Source: Thiotrichaceae bacterium (GTDB lineage Bacteria; Pseudomonadota; Gammaproteobacteria; Eutrophobiales; Eutrophobiaceae). Taken from it: a stretch of DNA of 33,556 bases. Made by a program: the position numbers and the translations under genes. The notes beneath the pieces were generated by a model. It saw only the letters and a program-made list of their open reading frames with translations, was not told the DNA's origin and did not search any database. How positions within the stretch are numbered: position 1 is the stretch's first letter; every line of letters begins with the position of its first letter. The stretch covers positions 1 to 33,556 of the forward strand of contig DUBV01000023.1 in NCBI GenBank assembly GCA_012960105.1, read 5' to 3'. Positions 7,807 through 16,556 of the stretch are shown here, one piece after another.

Positions 7807-9969
7807 GGCTGGTTGGAGATTGGCATACTGTGCCACTAACCACTTCGACCCCGCCCTTTCAAAATTAACCTGTATCCGCATATGGCTACCATTACCTTCT
7901 ACATTAAGCACCGTGCCTTCACCAAACTTCGCATGTCTCACACGTTGGCCTAATGATAACTCACCATCGTTAGAAGAGTCGTTGCTGTTACTACGACTAA
8001 ACAAAGCTTCTGTAACGCTGCCACCCATACGAATATCATTGAGTAATTCTGATGGTATCTCATCAATAAAGCGAGAGGGTTGCGGATAATAATCCGATCC
8101 GTGTAAACGTCGGTGTTGCGTGTAAGTCATCGTCAGTGTTTTTTCTGCGCGGGTAATACCTACATAACAAAGTCGTCGTTCCTCTTCTAACTGCACGATA
8201 TCTTCGCTACTGCGTTGATGTGGAAACAAACCTTCTTCCATGCCGACTAAATATACATCAGGAAACTCCAGGCCTTTTGCAGAATGCAAGGTCATCATGT
8301 GTACACAATCAGAGCTATCGCTAGATTGTGTCTCGCCTGACTCCAATGCGGCATGCGATAAAAATGCAGACAAGGCATCCATGTCTGCAAGCTCTTCATC
8401 ATCACCAATTTCAAATTCACCGGATGCGGTAACGAGTTCCTCAAGGTTCTCAATTCGCGTTAAACCTTTTTCGCCTTTCTCTTTTTTAAAATGTTCAATC
8501 AAGCCGCTTAACTGAATCACTTGTTCTACATGTTCATTTAATGTAGATTCAGATTCCGCTTGTTTCATCTTTTGTATTAAATGAATAAAAACTTCTAATG
8601 CATTTAGCGCGCGCGCAGTCATTAACTTATGTTCAACTATGTGTAACGCCGCTTTCCATAAAGAACAATTATCTCTTCTCGCAGTAACACGTAACTCTTC
8701 AACTGTTTTGTTACCGATGCCGCGTGTTGGTGTATTAATAATGCGTTCAAACGATGCGTCATCTTCAGTAAAGCGAGCTAGGCGCACATAGGCGAGGGCA
8801 TCTTTAATTTCCGCACGTTCATAGAATCGCATGCCGCCATAAACACGATAGGGAATACGCGCTTGCATTAAGGCTTCTTCAAGTACACGAGATTGGGCAC
8901 TGATTCTATATAATATGGCATAGTCGGCAAAAGATTTACCTTGTTCCGGCGCTTGTTTCATACGATCGATGACGTAACGTGCTTCATCAGTTTCGTTATA
9001 GGCCATGTAAACGCCGATAGGCTCGCCATCTTCACCATCCGTCCAGAGATCTTTACCCAAACGAGAATTGTTATTGGCAATGAGTTTATTCGCGGCTTTA
9101 AGAATGGTCGCAGTTGATCGATAATTTTGTTCCAACTTTAATAATCGTACGCCTTCAAAATGACGTTGAAAATCTTGCATGTTTTCAACACGGGCACCGC
9201 GCCATGAGTACACAGACTGATCATCGTCTCCCACGGCAAATAAAGTACTGTTCTCACCAGTTAATAATCGTAACCAACCATATTGCAACGAATTAGTATC
9301 TTGAAACTCGTCAACTAGTACATGTTTAAAACGGTGTTGGTAATGCTCACGTATCGCACCTTGATCTCGAAACAGTTCATAAGTTCTTAATAATAATTCA
9401 GCAAAATCGACCAAACCTGATCGTTCACAAGTTTCTTGATAGACCTTATAGATATGCACCATTTGTTCAGTAGTGACATCATCGTGTGCATCGATATGTT
9501 CGGGTCTTAAACCTTCATCTTTACGCGCATTAATAAACCATTGCGCCTCTCTGGGTTTAAAATTTGATTCATCCAGATTCATCGCACGAATGACGCGACG
9601 TACGGTGCGATATTGATCTTCATTATCCAATATCTGGAATGCTTCCTGTAACCCGGCTTCTTGCCAATGCGCACGTAACAAACGATGCGCCAAACTATGA
9701 AAGGTACCCACCCACATGCCGCGTGTTGGCTGGTCGATGAGTTTTTCTATGCGCGAACGCATTTCCGCTGCGGCCTTGTTGGTAAAGGTTACCGCCATGA
9801 TGCTGTAAGAACTGGCTTGGCCGGTTTCGATGTACCATGCTATGCGATGTACTAATACACGGGTTTTACCACTACCCGCACCCGCGAGTATCATCATATT
9901 GCCCGGTTCGGCACCCACAGCTTCACGCTGGTCGGCATTCAGCGAGTCTAAAATGTAAGATATATCCAT
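7804..9969 (-). CDS. uvrD: DNA helicase II UvrD
   Basis: The 721-residue product matches the 720-residue E. coli UvrD in length and motif order. It is the 3'-5' superfamily 1A helicase of nucleotide excision repair and mismatch repair. Visible motifs are GAGSGKT (Walker A), VDEFQDTN (motif II), GDDDQSVYSWRGA (motif III), QNYRST (motif IV), a motif V/VI region ending YVGITRAEKTL, and a C-terminal segment (LGQRVRHAKFGEGTV onward) matching the Tudor-like domain that contacts RNA polymerase. The ATG at 9969 gives MDISYILDSLN, matching E. coli; a TTG 18 bases upstream adds six residues without better ribosome site support. It is divergent from pmbA. I see no good LexA operator in the upstream gap. 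Confidence 0.97.
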   Translation of the reverse strand: MDISYILDSLNADQREAVGAEPGNMMILAGAGSGKTRVLVHRIAWYIETGQASSYSIMAVTFTNKAAAEMRSRIEKLIDQPTRGMWVGTFHSLAHRLLRAHWQEAGLQEAFQILDNEDQYRTVRRVIRAMNLDESNFKPREAQWFINARKDEGLRPEHIDAHDDVTTEQMVHIYKVYQETCERSGLVDFAELLLRTYELFRDQGAIREHYQHRFKHVLVDEFQDTNSLQYGWLRLLTGENSTLFAVGDDDQSVYSWRGARVENMQDFQRHFEGVRLLKLEQNYRSTATILKAANKLIANNNSRLGKDLWTDGEDGEPIGVYMAYNETDEARYVIDRMKQAPEQGKSFADYAILYRISAQSRVLEEALMQARIPYRVYGGMRFYERAEIKDALAYVRLARFTEDDASFERIINTPTRGIGNKTVEELRVTARRDNCSLWKAALHIVEHKLMTARALNALEVFIHLIQKMKQAESESTLNEHVEQVIQLSGLIEHFKKEKGEKGLTRIENLEELVTASGEFEIGDDEELADMDALSAFLSHAALESGETQSSDSSDCVHMMTLHSAKGLEFPDVYLVGMEEGLFPHQRSSEDIVQLEEERRLCYVGITRAEKTLTMTYTQHRRLHGSDYYPQPSRFIDEIPSELLNDIRMGGSVTEALFSRSNSNDSSNDGELSLGQRVRHAKFGEGTVLNVEGNGSHMRIQVNFERAGSKWLVAQYANLQPA

Positions 9970-10112
9970 GGCAGCGATTGTACGCAATGTTGGCGGGAAC
10001 TAAAAATGCCGGCTATATATTTATACTAACTAACACCCCCCAAGAGATTGACCTAGGTGCTAATTAGCCTGAATGCTAGAATATATCGTTTATAAAATTA
10101 GATTAGAGAATT

Positions 10113-11462
10113 ATGGAAGCCATTAGTACTAACGAATTTGCAGAAAACCGAGAGGAACTCACTCGAATCATTGATTCCGTCTTAACTCAGGCAAAAACCA
10201 TGGGTGCCAGCGCGGCGGAAGCAGATGTTGGTGTCGGATCGGGTTTGTCCGCCAATGTTCGCAAAGGTGAGATCGACAAACTCGAATATGAGCGCGACAA
10301 GGGACTCGGTATTACTGTTTACATTAATGGCCAAAAAGGTAATTCCAGCACTTCTGATTTTAGCGAAGATGCGATTAAAAAATCCATAGAGGCCGCCATT
10401 GGCATTGCAAAACATGCTAGCCGTGATGAATTTGCCGGATTGGCTGATGCAGAATTAATGGCCACGGAATTTCCAGATCTGAATTTATACCACCCTTGGA
10501 CAATAGCTCCAGAGGCGGCAATTGAACTTGCTATCGAATGTGAACAATCTGCATTCGATGCGGATAAACGTATCTCAAACTCGGACGGTACTTCCGTTAG
10601 TACTTATTCCGGGTTAAATCTTTATGGTAATACTAATAATTTTATTAATGGCTGGAGCTGGTCGAGCCATACGATTGATTGCACCGTCATAGCTGAAGAT
10701 AGTAATGGCATGCAACGCGATGGTTGGTATAGCAAAGCGCGCGATTTTAATGACCTACAATCAATTAAGGATATTAGTCAGGAAGCCGCGAGAAGAACCG
10801 TCGTTCGTCTTGGTTCGCGCAAATTAAAAACTTGTAAGGCACCGGTTATTTTTGAAGCGCCTATTGCTTCAGGTCTTTTTTCAGCACTCATTACCGCCAT
10901 CGCTGGTGGCAGCTTATATCGCCGAGCCACCTTTTTGCTCGACAAGAAAGGCGAACAAATATTTTCCGACCACATCAACATTTATGAACAACCCTATATA
11001 ATGAAAGCACTCGGTAGCGCGCCATTTGATAATGATGGTGTGACCACCAAAGAACGCGACATTGTTAAAGACGGTATGCTTATGGATTATGTATTGAGTG
11101 CTTACTCAGCTCGTAAGCTAGGCTTACAAACAACAGGCAATGCCGGCGGCGTTCACAACCTGGTTATTGAACCGGGCACAGACTCGCTAGATGATTTAGT
11201 TAAGAAGATGGATACAGGATTGTTGATCACCGATATGATTGGCTTTGGTGTTAATCAAATTACCGGAGACTACTCGCGTGGCGCATCTGGTTTTTGGGTA
11301 GAAAATGGTGAGTTAGCTTACCCGGTTGAAGAAATAACCGTTGCTGGAAATTTAGCTGACATGTATAAAAATATTATTAGCATAGCTAATGATGTTGACC
11401 CTCGTGGTAATGTTTTAACCGGATCAGTACTAATGGATACGATGACGATAGCAGGAGAATAG
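10113..11462 (+). CDS. pmbA: PmbA/TldE subunit of the TldD-TldE protease
   Basis: The 449-residue product belongs to the TldD/PmbA family and matches the TldE (PmbA) side: it lacks the HEXXXH zinc motif of TldD. Characteristic stretches include VRKGEIDKLEYERDKG near residue 50 and GNAGGVHNLVIEPG near residue 345. In E. coli TldD and TldE form a heterodimeric metalloprotease that trims unfolded peptides, acts in microcin B17 maturation and degrades the CcdA antitoxin. TldD is not in the window. The gene starts a run of plus-strand genes; the MoxR gene begins 9 bases after its stop, so they are probably cotranscribed, although pmbA-moxR is not a pairing I know as functional. Confidence 0.95.
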   Translation: MEAISTNEFAENREELTRIIDSVLTQAKTMGASAAEADVGVGSGLSANVRKGEIDKLEYERDKGLGITVYINGQKGNSSTSDFSEDAIKKSIEAAIGIAKHASRDEFAGLADAELMATEFPDLNLYHPWTIAPEAAIELAIECEQSAFDADKRISNSDGTSVSTYSGLNLYGNTNNFINGWSWSSHTIDCTVIAEDSNGMQRDGWYSKARDFNDLQSIKDISQEAARRTVVRLGSRKLKTCKAPVIFEAPIASGLFSALITAIAGGSLYRRATFLLDKKGEQIFSDHINIYEQPYIMKALGSAPFDNDGVTTKERDIVKDGMLMDYVLSAYSARKLGLQTTGNAGGVHNLVIEPGTDSLDDLVKKMDTGLLITDMIGFGVNQITGDYSRGASGFWVENGELAYPVEEITVAGNLADMYKNIISIANDVDPRGNVLTGSVLMDTMTIAGE

Positions 11463-11471
11463 GGAGATTGC

Positions 11472-12419
11472 ATGAACATGAATGAGCCAGCAATTGCACG
11501 CCATATAATAAATATTGATAAGGCTATCGACGCTATTGGCAATATTATACTTGGCAAAGAAAACGCAATACGATTGGCTCTGACATGTTTAATAGCTAAA
11601 GGTCATTTATTAATTGAAGACACACCCGGTGTCGGCAAAACAACATTGGCGCATACGTTGGCTAAAGTTCTGGGACTGGATTATCAACGTATACAATTCA
11701 CCAGTGACTTATTACCGGCAGATATCCTCGGCGTTTCTGTTTATAACCGTGACACCTGTAAATTTAATTTTCATCCGGGGCCGATTTTTTCTAATATTAT
11801 ACTCGCTGATGAAATTAATCGTGCGACCCCAAGAACACAAAGTGCCTTGCTTGAACCTATGGCGGAGCACCAAGTCACTGTTGAAAGTGAAACCCGTGAT
11901 CTACCTGAACTTTTCTTTGTTATTGCAACTCAAAATCCAACGAACCAAATTGGTACGTTCCCATTACCTGAATCGCAACTCGATAGATTCCTGATGTGCA
12001 TAGAATTAGGCTATCCCGATAACAATGCTGAACGTGAATTATTAAAAGGCAAGAATCGCAAAGATTTATTGGCTGACTTACAAGCAAGCTTATCGATTAC
12101 GGATCTCTTAAAACTACAGCAACAAGTCGAACAGGTTCATGTTTCTGATGCCATACTCGATTACTTACAAAGCTTGCTCGACTATAGTCGCACGTCTGGT
12201 AGCTATATTCATGGCTTATCACCACGTGCTGGCATTGCCATATTAAGTGCCGCAAAAGCCTGGGCAGTTCTTAATTCACAACAATATATACTGCCTGAAG
12301 ATGTACAAGCTGTATTACCCAGTGTGATTGGTCATCGTCTACAGTTTGTTTATGAGGTCTCTGATAAACAGGCAACTAAACCTGCAGAACATTTAATCCA
12401 GCACGTTGTTATTCCCTGA
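11472..12419 (+). CDS. MoxR-family AAA+ ATPase
   Basis: The 315-residue product is a MoxR-type AAA+ ATPase: Walker A GVGKTT at 53-58, Walker B LADEIN at 111-116, sensor 1 ATQNP at 152-156, and a C-terminal lid containing LSPRAGIAIL. These proteins act as chaperone-like remodelers and nearly always sit next to DUF58 proteins, as here. An AGGGAG ribosome site precedes the ATG. The order MoxR-DUF58-transglutaminase is conserved in Pseudomonas and relatives, where the transglutaminase is the TgpA protein. The remodelled substrate is unknown. Confidence 0.95.
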   Translation: MNMNEPAIARHIINIDKAIDAIGNIILGKENAIRLALTCLIAKGHLLIEDTPGVGKTTLAHTLAKVLGLDYQRIQFTSDLLPADILGVSVYNRDTCKFNFHPGPIFSNIILADEINRATPRTQSALLEPMAEHQVTVESETRDLPELFFVIATQNPTNQIGTFPLPESQLDRFLMCIELGYPDNNAERELLKGKNRKDLLADLQASLSITDLLKLQQQVEQVHVSDAILDYLQSLLDYSRTSGSYIHGLSPRAGIAILSAAKAWAVLNSQQYILPEDVQAVLPSVIGHRLQFVYEVSDKQATKPAEHLIQHVVIP

Positions 12420-12464
12420 CTCCTGATTTCTAATTAGATAGTGACTTATTAAAGATCTAATCAG

Positions 12465-13457
12465 ATGGGAACCCGAGTTTATTTAGAACGACTCCCCGCC
12501 GACCCTGAAAACATTGGCGGCAATATTGAATATAATCTAGAACAACTCAAACGACATCGCGTTTACATCATTCCAACAGCGCATGGTCTGGTTTATGGCA
12601 TCATGTTAATCGTCATGTTGTTAGGCGCAATAAATTACAATAACAGTATGGCTTACACGCTGTGTTTCTTACTTGGTAGTCTTGGCATCGTTTGTATGCT
12701 GCATACTTATCGCAACCTAAGCGGACTAATCCTATCTTCTTCAAGACCTAACGCCGTATTCACTGGTCAACATGTGATGTTTCCTATACAAATTGATAAT
12801 CGTTTTGGGCAGGAAAAATTTTCTATTCAAATAGAAACCAGTAAATCATTAAAAATATTATTTCAAAAGAAAAAAGAAAGTTTAATAATTTCTCTAGGAA
12901 TTAGTTCAGAAACACAATCGACACATCATTACTCAATGTTATCTGGCCGTCGAGGAACACTAAACTGCGAACGTTTGAAAATTTCTAGCGACTTTCCCTT
13001 GGGAATATTTGTCGCATGGTCTTATTTTGAATCTGACTATCACTGTCTGGTTTATCCTGCACCTAAAGGTCAAAAACAATTACCGCCACATACTTTATGT
13101 AAAGAAGATACGGATTATGGAACACAAGCCGGCACCGATGACTTTGCCGGATTCAGAAAATACCGACCGGGTGATCACGTTAATGCAATTGCATGGAAAG
13201 CATTTGCTAAAGAACAGGGATTATTAGTTAAACAATTTAGTGGTAAAGGCGCGGAGACATTAATACTTAGTTGGGAATCTGTTGCTCACATTAACAATAT
13301 TGAATCACGACTATCGCAATTATGTTATTGGGTATTACTCGCTGAACAAACATCATTGTATTACGGATTGGAAATACCCAATACCAGTATTGAACCCGGC
13401 CACGGCTCGCAACATAAAGAACATTGTCTTGAAGCATTAGCACGCTATGGAAACTAA
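12465..13457 (+). CDS. DUF58 membrane protein
   Basis: The 330-residue product has two transmembrane helices at about 41-57 and 62-80, then a cytoplasmic or periplasmic beta-rich region, then the DUF58 signature at about 225-249 (DDFAGFRKYRPGDHVNAIAW; Arg, Pro-Gly-Asp and Trp-Lys positions conserved). The fold is related to von Willebrand factor A modules, although this protein seems to stop shortly after the signature. It lies 45 bases after the MoxR gene and its last 11 bases overlap the tgpA-like gene, indicating tight coupling. No good ribosome site is visible at the ATG. DUF58 proteins have no settled biochemical role; linkage points to envelope biogenesis. Confidence 0.92.
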   Translation: MGTRVYLERLPADPENIGGNIEYNLEQLKRHRVYIIPTAHGLVYGIMLIVMLLGAINYNNSMAYTLCFLLGSLGIVCMLHTYRNLSGLILSSSRPNAVFTGQHVMFPIQIDNRFGQEKFSIQIETSKSLKILFQKKKESLIISLGISSETQSTHHYSMLSGRRGTLNCERLKISSDFPLGIFVAWSYFESDYHCLVYPAPKGQKQLPPHTLCKEDTDYGTQAGTDDFAGFRKYRPGDHVNAIAWKAFAKEQGLLVKQFSGKGAETLILSWESVAHINNIESRLSQLCYWVLLAEQTSLYYGLEIPNTSIEPGHGSQHKEHCLEALARYGN

Positions 13458-15447
13458 AGAACAATTAAATCTTAATCACATTATCTGGCTTGCACTTGGC
13501 GTGGCTTTAGCTAGCTTGCCACATTGGCAACGTCTACCACTGTGGATTCCCATTGCGCATATTAGTTTATTGGCAGCGCGTATATATATTCCTTTGCAAC
13601 TACCAGACTTTTGGTCTCAACAAAAGGGTACGATTAATATTATACGTGTGCTCATCATGTTTGCTGGTGTCGCTGGTGTCTATGGTAGTTTCGGCAGCCT
13701 CACAGGACGTGATGTCGGCGTGGCACTATTAGTTTTATTAGCGGGCTTTAAAATTTTTGAGAGTAAGGGTAAACGTGATTTTTACATCAGCACTTATCTT
13801 GGTTATTTTTTGATCATTACTAATTTCTTTTATACGCAAACTATTCCAACAGCCATCTATATGATGATTATCATCATCATTATGACAACGGGGCTCGTTG
13901 CCTTTAATGATACAGAACAACAACTGACACTTATTAAACGTTTTAAATTTTCAACAACATTACTACTACAAGCTGTGCCTATCTTATTAATTTTGTTTGC
14001 ACTGTTTCCACGTGTAAATGGGCCTTTATGGGGCATGCCTAAAGATGCTTTTACCAGCACCACAGGTATTGATGATCAAATGTCACCTGGCACCATTAGT
14101 AATCTCGTACAATCCCGCGACGTCGCTTTCCGCGTGACGTTTGAAGACACTATTCCGCAACAATCAAAACTCTATTGGCGTGGTCCGGTACTTTGGCAAA
14201 CAGATGGTCGCAAATGGACGAGTGGCAAAGATCACTCAGAACAAGAACCCGCTGCGATTGAATTTATTGGGCAAGCAACACGTTATGACATCACTATAGA
14301 ACCCAGCAATAAAAAATGGTTGTTCGGTCTGGAAATGGTGTCGGAACTACCAGCCAATACTTTTTTTACCAATGACTATCAGCTTAAGACGCACGAACCT
14401 ATACGCAAACGGCAGGCTTACACATTAAGTTCTTATAGTAGCTTCCACATAAATAAGGATGATTACTCTAATTTGGAGCGAGGTTTAACATTGCCTGAGT
14501 TAAGTCACCCAAAAACTCGTGAACTTGCGTCAAAATTACGTGGCCAGTTCAAAAAACCGACACTAATCGTACAAGCCGCGCTGGAATGGTTTAAAAGTGA
14601 AGATTTTGTTTATACGTTAAAACCACCATTAATTAGTGGCGATATGATTGATGGATTTTTGTTCAATACACATCAGGGGTTTTGTGAACATTATGCTGCC
14701 GCATTTACCGTACTGATGCGTGCAGCAGGCATACCTGCGCGCATCGTCACTGGTTATCAAGGTGGAGAGGTGAACCCTCTAGGTAATTATTTAATCGTTA
14801 GACAATACGATGCTCATGCCTGGGCTGAGGTCTGGCTTGAGGAACAGGGCTGGGTTCGCATAGACCCAACCGCTATCGTATCGCCAGTTAGAATCAACGA
14901 GGGTATTGATGATGCCATTCCGGACGCTATTATCAACATTCCACTTGGACTTAAAAACAATGCTATGGCATATCGTCTTTGGCAAAAAATGCGTAATACC
15001 GTCGATATGGTCAACTACCAATGGGCACAATGGGTATTAGGCTACGGGCCAGAGCGGCAAAAACGTTTCCTGAGTAACCTAGGTTTTAAAGCTATAAACT
15101 GGAAGACCTTATCTTTTTATCTTTTTGTCTTTCTTGGCATTATTGTTGCTGCCATATCTGCATATATATTTAAAAGAACGCTTAATACAACTGAACCAGC
15201 AAAAATTTACTATAATAAATTTTGTGCAAAGTTAGCTATGGCTGGGTTTCAAAGGAAATCATATGAAGGTCCTGTTGATTATGCGAACCGTGTCTCAACA
15301 ATGAGACAGGATTTGAGAACTGATATACAAAACATAACAAATTTATATGTACTTATTCGTTACTGTTCTAAATTTAATGACAATAAATTATTTCAATTAA
15401 AGGCGGCCATTAAATCATTCACTTCAGCCAAAGAAACCTCGAATTAG
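13447..15447 (+). CDS. tgpA: TgpA-like membrane transglutaminase (DUF3488-transglutaminase-DUF4129)
   Basis: The 666-residue product matches Pseudomonas TgpA (about 668 residues) in length and layout. The N-terminal 190 residues hold about six transmembrane helices (DUF3488). A periplasmic transglutaminase-like domain follows, with catalytic Cys413 in GFCEHYA, His457 in DAHAW and Asp473 in DPT, all intact. A further transmembrane helix at about 558-578 leads to a cytoplasmic DUF4129-like tail. TgpA is reported as essential in P. aeruginosa, and the periplasmic domain is thought to modify or cleave an envelope component. The start overlaps the DUF58 gene by 11 bases. The symbol is transferred from the Pseudomonas homologue; the substrate is unknown. 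Confidence 0.93.
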   Translation: METKEQLNLNHIIWLALGVALASLPHWQRLPLWIPIAHISLLAARIYIPLQLPDFWSQQKGTINIIRVLIMFAGVAGVYGSFGSLTGRDVGVALLVLLAGFKIFESKGKRDFYISTYLGYFLIITNFFYTQTIPTAIYMMIIIIIMTTGLVAFNDTEQQLTLIKRFKFSTTLLLQAVPILLILFALFPRVNGPLWGMPKDAFTSTTGIDDQMSPGTISNLVQSRDVAFRVTFEDTIPQQSKLYWRGPVLWQTDGRKWTSGKDHSEQEPAAIEFIGQATRYDITIEPSNKKWLFGLEMVSELPANTFFTNDYQLKTHEPIRKRQAYTLSSYSSFHINKDDYSNLERGLTLPELSHPKTRELASKLRGQFKKPTLIVQAALEWFKSEDFVYTLKPPLISGDMIDGFLFNTHQGFCEHYAAAFTVLMRAAGIPARIVTGYQGGEVNPLGNYLIVRQYDAHAWAEVWLEEQGWVRIDPTAIVSPVRINEGIDDAIPDAIINIPLGLKNNAMAYRLWQKMRNTVDMVNYQWAQWVLGYGPERQKRFLSNLGFKAINWKTLSFYLFVFLGIIVAAISAYIFKRTLNTTEPAKIYYNKFCAKLAMAGFQRKSYEGPVDYANRVSTMRQDLRTDIQNITNLYVLIRYCSKFNDNKLFQLKAAIKSFTSAKETSN

Positions 15448-15506
15448 AAGACACAATTACTGACTCTTTAACACCTTTAGAAGCGTTAAAGATTAGTGAT
15501 CAGGAA

Positions 15507-16415
15507 TTGTTTAACAATGTTAATTTCAATTCGATCATGCCGCTTCTGACAGATTGTGCTGCACGCAATATGGCCAAAGATGAAATGCTAATTAAGTCCG
15601 GCGATACCAACAACAATGTTTACTTAATATTGTCAGGTTCATTTAATGTACATCTGACAGCTGATAATTCTGATCCAGTAACAATACTTAAACCCGGACA
15701 AAGCATCGGCGAAATAGCTGTAATAGATCATCAACCAGCTTCAGCTTATGTCTCCGCTGCCGAAGACTCTCGCATACTCATCATTGATGAAGAAGTCATG
15801 TGGTCATTAATCGGCAGTTCACATGCAATTGCTAACAATCTACTTGTTGTCTTATCCCAACGTTTACGTCATGGCAATTCGGTTATCAATAAAATTAAAG
15901 GATTGCTTATAGAATATGAACACAACGCAACGGTTGATGCATTAACAAGTCTTTATAATCGTCGCTGGCTAGATAACACCATGATTCGTGTTATGCACCG
16001 TTGCTATAAAAACCATGAGGCACTATCCGTGATGATGATCGATATTGATCGTTTCAAAGACTACAACGATAACTATGGACATCTTTCCGGTGACATTGCT
16101 TTACGCACAGTTTCGCAAACTATTAAACAATATTTACGACCTGTGGATATGGTAACGCGTTATGGCGGCGAAGAATTATTTGCCTTATTACCCAGATTAG
16201 ATATCGATGCCACTCTAACCATTGCCGAACGCTTACGAGAGGCTATTAAAGAAACTGAGATAGCAAATGAAAAAGGCCAGCCTTTACCCCATGTTACCGT
16301 ATCAATTGGTGTTGCTGAAATGATTGATCATGATGACCCGCATAAATTAATCGAAGCTGCTGATAAAGCGATGTATGAAGCAAAACATTCGGGGCGTGAT
16401 AAAGTTTGTAGCTAA
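15507..16415 (+). CDS. Cyclic-nucleotide-binding-like and GGDEF diguanylate cyclase
   Basis: Residues about 15-105 form a cyclic-nucleotide-binding fold (GD..NNVYLILSG, then IGEIAVIDHQPASAYVSA). The Arg that normally contacts the cyclic phosphate is missing, so cAMP binding is doubtful. Residues about 142-300 form a GGDEF domain with DALTSLYNRRWL, the active site GGEEL at 220-224 and an inhibitory I-site RPVD at 211-214, so cyclic-di-GMP synthesis with product inhibition is expected. The start is uncertain: the only usual start codon before the domain is the TTG at 15507, with AGGA too close to serve as a ribosome site. The frame stays open upstream to 15414 with protein-like sequence but no ATG, GTG or TTG. 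It is 59 bases after the tgpA-like gene. Confidence 0.9.
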   Translation: MFNNVNFNSIMPLLTDCAARNMAKDEMLIKSGDTNNNVYLILSGSFNVHLTADNSDPVTILKPGQSIGEIAVIDHQPASAYVSAAEDSRILIIDEEVMWSLIGSSHAIANNLLVVLSQRLRHGNSVINKIKGLLIEYEHNATVDALTSLYNRRWLDNTMIRVMHRCYKNHEALSVMMIDIDRFKDYNDNYGHLSGDIALRTVSQTIKQYLRPVDMVTRYGGEELFALLPRLDIDATLTIAERLREAIKETEIANEKGQPLPHVTVSIGVAEMIDHDDPHKLIEAADKAMYEAKHSGRDKVCS

Positions 16416-16422
16416 ATACGTG

Positions 16423-16522
16423 TACTACCGAGCGCATTACTTCGTTGTTTCGGCAACTGTTCCCTGCATCGCCTAAAGCGCCTAAAGCGCCTACTGTTGG
16501 TGCTCTACCGCCCACATCCATG
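16423..16522 (-). repeat. Copy A of an intergenic repeat family, with a 9-bp tandem duplication
   Basis: Read on the minus strand this 100-bp stretch runs CATGGATG, GG-GGTAGAG, CAACAGTAGGCGC, TTTAGGCGC, TTTAGGCGATG, GGGAACAGTTGCCGAA and ATGCGC. The ends match the repeat at 33.3 kb (GGGAGCAGTTACCGAA there, 14 of 16 identical) and the middle matches 28527-28550. GCCTAAAGC is repeated twice in tandem at 16471-16488, and the second unit is absent from the 28.5-kb copy. It fills the gap between the convergent GGDEF and msbA genes. Confidence 0.65.
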
Positions 16523-16556
16523 TGTGCGTCTAGCTATCACACATATTTTTAATATT

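Noticed and set aside
10005-10035. LexA-like operator between uvrD and pmbA (CTATATATTTATAC)
   Set aside because: The AT core resembles a LexA box, but both outer elements (CTGT and ACAG) are broken.
10048-10082. Promoter for pmbA (TTGACC ... TAGAAT)
   Set aside because: The two boxes are 23 bases apart, too far for a standard sigma-70 promoter.
16471-16498. CRISPR-like tandem repeat
   Set aside because: The 9-bp unit is repeated directly without spacers and only about two and a half times.
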